DNA of 64,000 nucleotides from Diplonema papillatum (lineage: Eukaryota; Euglenozoa; Diplonemea; Diplonemida; Diplonemidae), in NCBI GenBank assembly GCA_030068145.1, contig JAPJBO010000315.1, positions 1 through 64,000 of the forward strand, written 5' to 3'. Shown here one piece after another: positions 43,801 through 53,899 of the stretch. A program made the position numbers and the translations under genes. Under the pieces are notes generated by a model, which saw only the letters and a program-made list of their open reading frames with translations, was not told the DNA's origin and did not search any database. Every line of letters starts with the position of its first letter. The first letter of the stretch is position 1.

Positions 43801-46800
43801 GCCAACTCTGCTGCCTTTCCGGTGGGCTCTTGGTTGCAGACCCGCTCGCATACACCCTTCATAACAGTGGCGTTGCGCGCTGAAGTCATCCATAATTTGC
43901 CCGCAAACCCAGAGCGTCACGTTGCGTCGCCCGTAGCTTTTTTATGAACCGCGGTTTTGGTCTCGCTCTCCGTCGCGGGATTCGCTCTTGGACGCAAACC
44001 AACCTAAAATTGGAGCGCATCAGTGGGGACTGTCGGCCCTGTTCAGGTGCGAGCACACTCCACGGATCCATCGTTTTTTTCATACTTCCCTTTATCGTCG
44101 TAAAGGGGGGGTCGAATAACAACACCAGTGGTATTATTCGATTTGTCGAATAATAATAAAAGTTCCGGGTAGCGGAACTGTAACAGGATCAAATAGTGGT
44201 AGTGTTTTTTAGACAACCAGACGTGTGTCAAACTGTTATTATTCGACCCCCCCTTTACTTGTTGTTCGTGCGTGCCGATTATCATTTCCCCACTTGTATT
44301 TACCTGGTTCATTTTCCGGTTAGGAAAACTGACAACCCCCGAAGCACGCTGCCTGCATCTTTCGTGCCTGCACGTAGTAGTAGTAGTAGTAGTAGTATTT
44401 GTCGTCTGCCGAAGCAGCCGGAGACAGCAGGCGCAGGGGGCAGGTCTTGCTTTACAATTCTCTTCTTCATGGAGACCCGCCCCCGGCAATCCCGACTGTC
44501 CAATCACTGTCGCGAAAGGTTTGTGCCCTCTAGTGATGAGGTGGTTGACCAGGCCCCCACGAAGCCTTATACACAACACGGCTACAACACGAGGATGCAG
44601 CCCTGCTTCGGTGTGCACTCAGCCATCACAGGGCCTCAGATCTCGCTACTTGACCTGACACAGCTGCCACCCAGAAGGCCGCAGCAGTAACCTTCGCAAT
44701 GAAGGCACGCGCGGCTGAGTGTATGTAGGCGATCCATACAACAGCCGCATCAGACGCCCCCCCCGAAGCACGCTGCCCGCATCTTTCGTGCCTGCACGCA
44801 ACAAAAATAATTGAGGGCGACCCGCAAGATTCTCAGTACCAAAAAAAAAGGAGGCATACTGACGTCGGGAATATCCAGTGCAGCGCCGGCCTCCATCAGG
44901 AGCTTGACGACGACATGGTATCCCTTTTCGCTCGCCTTCACGAGCGCTGTATTACCCCCTGTGCGTGATGAGTGATTTGGTCCCTGGTAGTCCTATCAAC
45001 AATTGGCTGCGCCTTTCTGAGCGCGGGTGGCAGTCAACCGTTTAAAGAGGGGGCAAGGTTCAGGTCTCACAGACGTTCTCGGAAGAGGCTGCCTGCTTCC
45101 TGCACGGATGGCAGATCATGCAGACCGGGAACAGCGCCTTGCAGGAGACCTGAGCTGTCATGAGTGGCGGGCTGGTCTTTCGCCCTGGCCCCAGCAGCAG
45201 GCGAGCGCCGGTTTGAAAAACTGAGTTCGCGAAAATGCGCGTTCTCTCGCTGCCACAACAAGCGATTTGCACCGAGTCACCTGTCACGGTTTCTCAATTG
45301 GTTTATCCGGTCTCGATGAAGTCCGCCGTGATGCCACGTGCTGCGGCTACCCTTGTTCGTCGTTGCTCAGACCGAGACCACTCAAGGATGGAGACGATCT
45401 CGATATTGTGTCGTAGGTGTGTCATGGTTTATATCATCATTTTTACCCGTCAGGCTGAGTATGGGGTAACTGGTTCAGTTGCAACCATCCGGAGGAGGAA
45501 ACGCCGGGGAATGGTGTGCGTCAACAATAAGTGCATACATCGGTCTTGCGTGTCGGTGGCAGCCCCAAACCCGAGCAGGAGCTTGACGACAGGCACGTTG
45601 CCAGTCTCACAGGCCTTCATCAATGCCGTGCCGCCATCTGTCAGGAGGGGTTTGCATTTGAAGCTTCTGTATACGTAGCTCTGCACACAACGGCCAACTC
45701 CGGGCGAATTCAATACGCTTCAAGTCCGTCAGAGAGAAAACCCATCAAAACAAGATGCTGGGGTATGGGTCAGTGAGTAAAACATACAAGAATCGGAAAC
45801 CGATATGCTAGCTCCTGCTTCAAGCAAGCCGCGGACGCAAACCTCATGCTGCTCATTGCATGCGCACATGAGTGCAGTGACGCCGTCTGTGTGGGAGGGG
45901 GATACCGTGTCGTTGCTCAAAAGGAAAGGGGATGAGTATATATTGCCAAACCTCACCCAACACGACCCGCTAATCCACGGACACAATTTTTTTTTGGAGT
46001 GGGAATATCGGGGCATTACAGGTTTCAATGGCTTTCATGTTTTGTTTTGGGTCAAAAGTCAGGCTATTAGCTTCATTTTTGCCTCAGGTTTCCAAATTCC
46101 GTCTCAATAGCCAATTTGCTTTTCCCGCTCTGAAACCGAGAAGCCTTTGTTTAGGCCACCCGAACCTTCCAAAAGGGGGGGGGGTCCGGGGTGCTCTAAA
46201 CAAACAGTTTGCACTTCTCCAGTCCATTTGTCGCGTTAAACATACGACCAACGTACTGGTACTGTTTGCCATCTGTGTGCCCCTCGCCCCGCTCCCCCTG
46301 GTGCACACTCCTGAACCCAACAGCCCATTTCAAATTCATCCACCACTCAGATACTGTGTGCTGGTAAATCATTGGCACGAGTAGATGCAGACCGGAGATC
46401 ACACGTAACAAGGCGCTTGTGTCAACTCGGAGAGAATCTGTCAAGAATTCTGGGCTGCTTCTGAGCCTCGACCCTCTCACTCGGCTTAGCACTCGCAGCA
46501 GCCCCAAACTTCTGTCAGCCAGCCCACCATGCCCAGCGACGACCGATGGCCAGCCCCTGACCGCGAGCCCAGCCCTTGACCGCCAGCCAGCTTCCTGGCA
46601 CAGCTGGCCTAACCCACGCCTCCACCGGACCCCACGACTTTTTTCATCGAAGGTCGTTTTTTGCACTTTTTTATTTTATGTTTTGAGCCGCCCGGCTTTC
46701 CAAATTCCGTCAGCTGACGGAATTTGGAATGGGAAGCTAATGCCCTGAGCGTCGGGGCTACCCCCACGTAAGACCCTCCTTATAAATCACTGGTCGCGGC

Positions 46801-46972
46801 GCCCAGAAGCGGGCGAGAGACGCATACCGCTGTTGCGACTATCGACGACAAGAGCAGACGACCGCAGCAGCATGCGCAGTGCATGCTCGTTGCCCCTCGC
46901 GCTCGCGATGTGGAGGGGCGTGAAGCCGGCGGCATGGCGCCTGAGGAACACGGCGGCCGCAAGCGTTTGCAT
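40809..46972 (-). CDS. Ankyrin-repeat protein made of uniform 99-nt exons, ten exons
   Basis: The predicted protein has 372 residues and is almost wholly ankyrin repeats, so a protein-binding scaffold. Exon 1 (46972-46828, 145 nt) gives MQTLAAAVFLRRHAAGFTPL and the first repeat. Eight exons of exactly 99 nt follow: 45886-45788, 45637-45539, 44958-44860, 43589-43491, 43196-43098, 42316-42218, 42047-41949 and 41555-41457. The last exon is 40990-40809. Every intron is phase 1, and each exon encodes one 33-residue repeat starting at the same point (for example GDTALIVACRNGIEEIVRKL). Donors are GTATGC, GTATGT or GTATGG. The C-terminus ends in an acidic tail (APINEEDEVDLQPYRS). The 33-residue unit is the normal ANK length; the one-exon-per-repeat regularity is the unusual part. 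Introns contain MITEs and dispersed repeats. The upstream block is shared with the GT92 and DAHP synthase genes. Confidence 0.92.
41671..41702. repeat. (AG)n microsatellite in ANK intron 8
   Basis: About 14 AG units are followed by agacgagttagagag, the start of the R4 repeat tail. The rest of the R4 tail is not recognisable here. Confidence 0.8.
42530..42760. repeat. Composite of two dispersed repeats in ANK intron 6
   Basis: Bases 42530-42700 match the 12.56 kb repeat. Bases 42700-42760 match the conserved R4 tail (gtgcagcgaccatgtctccg). Both are in the orientation seen elsewhere. Confidence 0.65.
44101..44257. mobile_element. 157-bp MITE with GGGGGGGTCG termini in ANK intron 4
   Basis: The sequence TAAAGGGGGGGTCGAATAA at 44101-44119 is inverted perfectly at 44239-44257, with TA at both outer edges. 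The interior repeats TCGAATAA and its inverse. The termini share G7-TC with element 4 at 3838-5072, which suggests one transposase serves both. Confidence 0.85.
46052..46748. mobile_element. Possible TIR element in ANK intron 1
   Basis: Bases 46052-46105 (tcaggctattagcttc, then tttccaaattccgtc) are matched inverted by 46712-46748 (gacggaatttggaa, then gaagctaatgccctga). Next to the right arm, attccgtcagctgacggaat forms a perfect palindrome. The interior contains repeat R7. No target duplication is evident. Confidence 0.5.
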
Positions 46973-46979
46973 GGGTCTT

Positions 46980-47075
46980 GTGTTGCCGACAACCAACCAA
47001 GCCAAGGTTGATGTGCGGTCCGGCGTCGTTCGACTTTTGTTTATCCTTGCTTTTGGGTGGTGGTCCTGTTGTCTG
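46980..47075 (-). promoter_or_regulatory. Shared upstream block, ANK copy
   Basis: The block starts 8 bp before the ANK start codon. It contains tgtgttgccgac (also before DAHP synthase), gtgcggtccggcgtcgttcg, tatccttgcttttgggtggt and ctgttgtctg in the common order. It is the copy closest to its start codon. Confidence 0.6.
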
Positions 47076-47079
47076 ATTG

Positions 47080-48640
47080 GTTCGCGGCTAGAAGACTTGC
47101 TTGACAACATAACGCAGGTGTCCTAAGGCAAGCTCAGCGGGAACAGAAATCTCGCGTAGAGCATAAGGGTAAAAGCTTGCTCGATACACGATCTTCAGTA
47201 CCGATCCTCGGTGTGAAAGCAGCCGAACGATCCTTTGGTCTCGCTTCATGCTCAAGGGATGAAGCCGGAGACAGAAAAACTACCACAGGGATACCCTTAT
47301 GACGCCCAACACTACCTGCCGCCTCCAGTGTGACCATGAGTTCTCTAAACAGAACAGCCAGGATGGAGTTCCCCTCGCTGCAAGAGCTACTGTAAAAAAA
47401 GGTCCCTACAACAAGTCTTGCTGTTCAGCAAGAACACCTCACCGTGAAACAGAGATACTAACAACAGAATCTGGGTTCGACTCGCGTCATGCACTGACAC
47501 CCCGCAAAAGATGTGTTCACGGGAAGCGTGCAAAAAAAAAAAAAATGGCATGGCGGGAGCAAAAAAGGAAGAGAACGTCTGAGTAAGTTAGTTAGAGTAT
47601 ATTTCTTCGTGGAGCAAGGGGAACAAGAAGAGGAAAACGGAGAATAACCTGCACGACATGGCAAGTCCTGGGCTCGTTCGGGAAGCTTCAGCAAGCGATG
47701 TTCTCGCGATGATATGAACACGGATTTCTGCGTTACTGATGCATATCCGGTATGCCGGCATAATTTCCGGTACTACAACGAACAAGAAATATTGAAGCGT
47801 TCTCGAGAGAGAACCAAGTACAAGGAATGACATGAGGGAGAAACTACGAAGACTCGTCGTGGAGGACACCACCAACCAACCGATGGCGACGCTTTACAGT
47901 CCCTTCGCTTTCTTGACGCCTTCACGCGATGTTCGAACAGGCGAACAGGTAAACAGGTAGTGTTTGTCTTAAATGTCGCAAATGCTTTAGTTACTATTTT
48001 TTCTTTCTTTTGCACTTACGCTGCTTAGCGATCACAGATTGGAGAGCCATAGTGATCACATTTTTTTGCTGGCAAAGTTTGTTTGGCACTCCGTCATATT
48101 GGCGCTGATCAGTTGAAGCTCATGCTCCTCCACGAGGAAAAACTGCCCGATAGCAGCCATTGCAACACCAGCGATCGGTTAGATATGAACGCGATGCAAA
48201 TGATGTCGAACAGTCTGCATGAAGTTCAATGAAATCATGAACCGTTCGCAACACTTTCTGGGTGCTTCTCGAGAACCAAATCAAGCCAACAGCTCGTATT
48301 GTGAGACAAGAGATTCTCCTGCCCGTTGTGGATACTGCGCTACATTGCTGCAGTAGCCCTAGTGCACAGGAGTACACTTGTCAACTTCAGAACTGATGAC
48401 ATGCGACAGATTGATTCGTCTGAAAAGGAGAGGAATATTGCCGGCAATGCTATCGGACAGCTGAGGCTAAACACGTTAGGTACTGCAGCCCAGGGACGAG
48501 GGAGAGAGGGGTGGGGGTGGTAGCTGTTGGTGCTGGCTTTGAGGAATAAGGGAAGGCAAGAATCTTTGCGATGGGGGAGGGGGCAGAAGCCGAAGAACCA
48601 AAACCAGTGATTTTAGGCAGCTTTAAGCCCTGTGCTTACG
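47080..48640. other. Gene-poor stretch with possible exon fragments
   Basis: No complete gene is seen. A minus-strand frame at about 48060-48165 (MAAIGQFFLVEEHELQLISA, ending at a stop) and a short frame at about 47655-47725 between CAG and GTTATT could be exons of the gene described at 48640-50637. Neither is supported by homology. A 13-A run lies at about 47532-47544. Confidence 0.3.
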
Positions 48641-50637
48641 CATTCCGATTCCGCCTGAGTGGGCGCCTGCATTTACTGCAACTGGGCCGGCCATGAGAAC
48701 CATGTCGCCGAGCTTACTTTTCCCTTTTCGTAAATCGGCCAACCCTCTTCGCGGGTTTGTAGCCATGATGGTGTTTCTCGAGGGAGCTTTCTCGGACAAA
48801 ATGCTATCGAACTCGCGGTCTAAGGTACTGCGCTATGAGCAGCAGGCACCCGAGATTGGTGGCTCAAGAGGCACTCGTCATTCTGCTTCTAGGATCTGCG
48901 ATTGTATGCGACAGGAAGAACTGTGCAACTCGCGAAAGCGTTTTATGGGTACGAATGGGAGCTTCCCCCCGCACTGTTTCGGAACGCGAACTGAGTCAGC
49001 GGTACCTCAATACGGGTCATCGTACTTTAGCGAGAAAGGAGATAGTGTCAAGCCCGGTGGCAAACCTTAGTCAAGGCAGTATTGTCTCCTCTCATGCATG
49101 TTTGATGCTAGCATAAAGTCTTCTTCGAAGAAGATATTCATCAGAAAACACGAGTGGGGACAACGGAACGGGGAGAAGAGATGGGAAGTAAGACTCTGCA
49201 GGTAGGGGGTATGAAGCGGGATTCTCTCACACAAAACGACACACTGGCTCAAGAAGTTCTGCGCATCGGCGGGATCAGCACACGCTCCTCCGGATTGAGC
49301 GCAGAACGCAGCTGAAAGCTAACGAATTCCACTGCTTCGTGGGTGCAATTGAAACCCGAACGATGCGGATTCTCCTTTCATTTATCATCGTCCCTTTCGA
49401 GCTGGGGACAATTGCTCAAACAGCCACGGACAGGCATGCAGACAAACATATACAACAACTTGCAATGCTTGGAGTGCTTGGAACGCTTTTCTGCACCTAG
49501 TATTGACAGCAGGTCACGAGCAAGCGTCTGCAACAATCGTCCGAATACACGGCATCGTGCCACCTTGAGGGAAAGCTGCCAAAACACGTAGGAGCCCGGT
49601 TGTTCGGTGCGAATTGCTCCATTATTGTTCGGAGCGCTTCTTTTTTGTGGAGTTAGCAGCGGCAACTACTGGTGCTCGCTTCTATCCGTTCACTCCGGTA
49701 GCAGCGGCAACTACTGGTGCTCGCTTCTATCCGTTCACTCCGGTAGCAGCGGCAACTACTGGTGCTCGCTTCTATCCGTTCACTCCGGTAGCAGCGGCAA
49801 CTACTGGTGCTCGCTTCTATCCGTTCACTCCGGCCCGGAAGTCGCAGGGGAGGAAACATGCGTGCTGCAAAAAATCGTAGACAGGGGAGGGAGAGAGAGA
49901 GAGTGAGAGAGATAGAAAGACGAATCGTGAACGTGCAGTGATCCGGTCACGTGGGTGCAGGCAGTAGGTACTACTTCCCTTCATATGGTGGTTTGCCTAC
50001 CCCCTAAATCATGACTAGAAACGCGCACATATGCAGGTGCAAGGGAAGGTGTGCTGCCATCGCACTCGAAGTCTTTAAAGGGGCTCTGCAACTCAGACGA
50101 CAAGGTGCCCAGTTTTTGATGATCTTCGTATCTAGCCTGACTGGCACGAGAAGGCTCCAAAATATTTCCGCGTCTGCAGCGCATGCTGTTTTGGTTGTGT
50201 AATGTTTTCACAATGGGGCTATCACTCTATTTGCTCATTTTGTTCAAAACGTTCCACCGTGGCAGATAACAGAGGAATCATATCCAAGCTGTAAGGTGTG
50301 CTGTCATGACTGGCAGGAGTGCAGTGATATCCCAGGTGGCGTGAGATCCTACTTATCAAGATTTCTAGTACACCAGCACCTTTGGGCTGACGGACTGCAG
50401 CGGCATCTACGTATCTAGCTAATGCCACCTGCACGAACAGCAGGAAATTTACTGGCATTTGCTTCCGCCCGCATATCGGAGGTTGGCAGAGTTCGGGCTC
50501 TACCAAAAGCTCGACACCGCGAGAGCAACCCCGCGACCTTCAGCACCGTCGCGAGTCGACGGTTTTTGGCGGTGAACGAGAAGAGGGACGGGACATCACC
50601 CTCTTCACCTAGCTCACCGCACCCGACCTGTCGAGCT
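48640..50637 (-). other. Candidate exons of an unrecognised minus-strand gene
   Basis: Three segments look like exons. 50637-50504 (CAG acceptor, donor G|GTAGAG) reads GELGEEGDVPSLFSFTAKNR and then RLATVLKVAGLLSRCRAFG. About 49575-49455 reads LSLKVARCRVFGRLLQTLAR and then DLLSILGAEKRSKHSKHCKL. 48827-48640 (acceptor GCAG, donor GTAAGC) reads LDREFDSILSEKAPSRNTIM and then LRKGKSKLGDMVLMAGPVAV. The first two share a K-V-A...RCR-x-FG pattern. I do not recognise the family, and the phases have not been tied together. Confidence 0.3.
49655..49834. repeat. 45-bp minisatellite, four perfect units
   Basis: The unit agcagcggcaactactggtg continues with ctcgcttctatccgttcact and ccggt, and is repeated four times without change. 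Since 45 is a multiple of three, all frames stay open (for example AAATTGARFYPFTPV repeated on the plus strand). No gene context supports translation. Confidence 0.9.
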
Positions 50638-50654
50638 GCATTTTCGGATTTCTT

Positions 50655-51830
50655 TTGTTGAATGCTTACGCCCGCCACTAAACTCAGTTTTACCTGTGTT
50701 TCGTGTGGGCTACAGCACACTTACCATTGGAATATTGTTGCAGTAGTGGGGAGTCATCGGCATGCTGATGAGGACCACTATTTACACTGCAGCACATTTG
50801 TCTCCTTTGAGATTTTGCAACTGGCAGTCTCCTCAAGTATTTCCTGCAAAGCAGGTGCTTATACAAAAATAAAAGAGGACTTTTCCAGGTTTAGGCTTCC
50901 TCCGGCATTTCGGAGGCAGCGGGAGCACTGTTGGTTGTCACAACTAAAAACCTAAACAGAGAGGTGGGGGAAATGTTCGTGTCACGTTGGGTCTGTTTTT
51001 CGTGCAAGGTTAATGTTAGCATCAAGTGCTGTTGGGAGAAATAATTGCGTAGTCTTGTTGGTGTGAAAATACTCGAGGGACTGCCTTGTTGTTGTTGCTC
51101 ATTTCGAAGGAGGCTAGAGGGGGAGAAAACAATACAACTACAAAGTGGGTCTTTTTTGTTGAACGCTTACGCCCGCCACTAAACCCAGCTTTACCTGTGT
51201 TTCGTGTGGGCTACAGCACACTTACCATTGGAATATTGTTGCAGTAGTGGGGAGTCATCGGCATGCTGATGAGGACCACTATTTACACTGCAGCACATTT
51301 GTCTCCTTTGAGATTTTGCAACTGGCAGTCTCCTCAAGTATTTCCTGCAAAGCAGGTGCTTATACAAAAATAAAAGAGGACTTTTCCAGGTTTAGGCTTC
51401 CTCCGGCATTTCGGAGGCAGCGGGAGCACTGTTGGTTGTCACAACAAAAAACCTAAACAGAGAGGTGGGGGAAATGTTCGTGTCACGTCGGGTCTGTTTT
51501 TCGTGCAAGGTTAATGTTAGCATCAAGTGCTGTTGGGAGAAATAATTGCGTAGTCTTGTTGGTGTGAAAATACTCGAGGGACTGCCTTGTTGTTGTTGCT
51601 CATTTCGAAGGAGGCTAGAGGGGGAGAAAACAATACAACTACAAAGTGGGTCTTTTTTGTTGAACGCTTACGCCCGCCACGAAACTCAGCTTTACCTGTG
51701 TTTCGTGTGGGCTACAGCACATTTACCTCCTTTGATCTATCGCAACTGGCAGACTCCTCAAGCATTTCCTACAAAGCAGGGGCAGCATCGTCGAGCATTT
51801 TCTTTCAAGCTGGCGCTTATGTAAAAATAC
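50655..51830. repeat. Family R1 in tandem, three units of about 500 bp
   Basis: Bases 50660-51155 and 51156-51657 are nearly identical (about 99%), each running from cgcttacgcccgccactaaa through ggagtcatcggcatgctgat to actcgagggactgccttg. A third unit to 51830 lacks an internal segment of about 75 bp and matches the 26.64 kb copy better. The near identity implies recent duplication. Confidence 0.92.
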
Positions 51831-51904
51831 TCGACGCGGCTGCTTCGACTCCGAATGGAAGGGGGGAAATATAGAGGTAAGGGGCAAATACAATACAAAC
51901 ACAA

Positions 51905-52125
51905 ACTGATTTGTTCTTCGCCTACACCACCGTGTGTTGTTTTCTCACTCAGGATTTTTTGACCTGTTGTGTTTCTGTGATTTGTCGTGTAGGGGTAGAC
52001 CCGCATGACCTCACGTCCGTTCAACACGTGGTTCGGTAGTTACAGCACTTGGGATCCCTTCTGTTCTTTGTCGGGCAGCATCGTCGAGCATTTCCTTTCA
52101 AGCTGCTGGCGCTTATGTAAAAATA
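51905..52125. repeat. Dispersed repeat family R2, copy 2
   Basis: It contains ccaccgtgtgttgttttctc, gggtagacccgcatgacctc, cagcacttggga and cgtcgagcatttcctttcaa. It is directly adjacent to the R1 tandem array, as at the right end of the window. Confidence 0.88.
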
Positions 52126-52716
52126 AATGCGTAGTTTTGTTGGAAAAGAGAAAACTGCGCGCTACTTCCACTTTGACGGGTAAAAATGGGTATGCTTTCT
52201 TGGGAAAATGCGAGTGGCACTCGCTGATCGTTGTAGCACATCCCAGTCACCTTTTTCTTTTACTACTCGAACCGAAAGGAGGTTTATTAAGCACGCTGCT
52301 CTTGAACAGGTCCTTTGCAGGGTGGCAGCGACTTGGTCCAAGACCCAAAAATCTGTGAGCCGGGCGTGGTCTCAGAGTAACACGACGAACGGAGGCGATG
52401 GCTTTTGAGGTGGAAAACAGCTGATAATGTTTGGGCATTGCAATTTCGTATATGGGAGGGGGAGTTCTTGTGTGCGGGTGTGTGTTTGGTTGTTTCGTGT
52501 TTCCGGCGATATTCGCTCCCACTGTTGCCTGTGATGGCGTTCTTTTGATTGGATTTCAAAGTGCTGGGTTGAGTGCACTAGCTGCTGATCTGCTGCGATG
52601 CCCTGCGGTTTGCAGTGCGGAGCGATAGGGTTCTATAATTTACTTTCTCGTTTACTTCGCTGAACTTCTTCTGTGTCGTGTGTGCCGGAGTGTGTGTCTA
52701 CAAGATCCAACTACTC

Positions 52717-53899
52717 TCACACAGCGACATCGCCACACTCGGGTTTTGTATCAGGCCCGGTGCTGGCAGGTTCCTTGGGACTGAAAGCTTCTACTTCGGG
52801 TCGGCTCCCGCAACAAGCCGCGATGATCACCAGGGCCACCAAGGTCCCTACAGCACCGACCACCCCGATGACGATCAGAATCGTATTCCGGGTCTCGCCC
52901 TCCTCCTCCACACTCACGCCCACGCGGGCCCGCGTTTCCAAGCTGAAGGCATCGCGACAACGACAAGGACCGTCCCCGACCTGCCGCTACTCGTATTCAA
53001 GCACAAGTGCGTCTGGTTGCAAACAATGAGCAGCCCAGGTTCGTCAAAACACACAAAGGACGCGATGCCGTTCGGGTCGTGTACGGACAACAAGTAGCAG
53101 GATTCGGTGCCTACTGAGGCGGTAAGTTGGTCTCCGGAAGCTCGATCACCGGCACACCCGTGTTTTGCTTGACGGTGTGCTCGTGCGCGGCCAAAGAGCG
53201 ACCCCAAGGCTGCGCTGCTGTAACCTGAACACGGATGAATTCACCATCGACGAAGTCTCCGTAGTGGCGCGCAGACTGGCCGGGCTCCAAGTCGTAGGTC
53301 CCGGTGCAATTCTCGGCGGACGCCGCCCGCCTCACGCAGAACGAATACGTCACGTTCGACTCACGGTCGTGGCACCCAGCGGCCTGCAGGGCTATCGACG
53401 AGCCATCGAAATAGTTCTCACCGTTTGAACCTTCTAAGATCTCCGGCAGTTGCGCCAGCGGGTTCCACGTGCACTCGGGCGGGGTCAGGTCGATGGCTCC
53501 CATCAAGTACGCGTCTTCCCAGGAACTCGCCACGACTACCGCCGTCTCTCTTTCCTCGCAGCCTCCACGGCCGTTCTCAAGCTCGCAGCACAGCCGTGCC
53601 ACCAGGTCCTCCCCTGCTGCCGGCTCGTATGCGAAGACCCATAGGTAAGACTCTCCGACATCCACCCAGCCCCCCTCGTAGTCGCTCATGTTGAACGTGG
53701 CATCCGTCGAGTTGTCGACGTTCGCGAACTCTTCCGCGCTCAGCAGTTCCGAGTTGTTCGCGTGCGCCAGGCCAACAGTACCGGTGAGCCTGACGCGGCA
53801 CGCCTTCAGCGGAACGAGCGACGTCGAATTCCAGCTGACGGTAACCCCGAACTGCGCGAGGACTCCTTCTTCGGAGGCGTTGTGGGATCCGTACCGCAA
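52717..53899 (-). pseudogene. C-terminal part of an adhesin-like type I membrane protein
   Basis: The minus strand from 53899 encodes an extracellular region rich in N-glycosylation sites and paired cysteines (NSTDATFNMSDYEGGW, LVARLCCELENG, ITYSFC-like strands, EHTVKQNTGVPVIELPETN). After two frame changes it reaches a membrane segment (TILIVIGVVGAVGTLVALVI) with a short cytoplasmic tail ending at 52717. The strand repeats look like Ig-like or fibronectin-III-like modules, but no family can be named. Frame changes near 53110 and 52945 have no convincing splice sites, so this is treated as a decayed gene or one with unrecognised introns. Confidence 0.5.
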
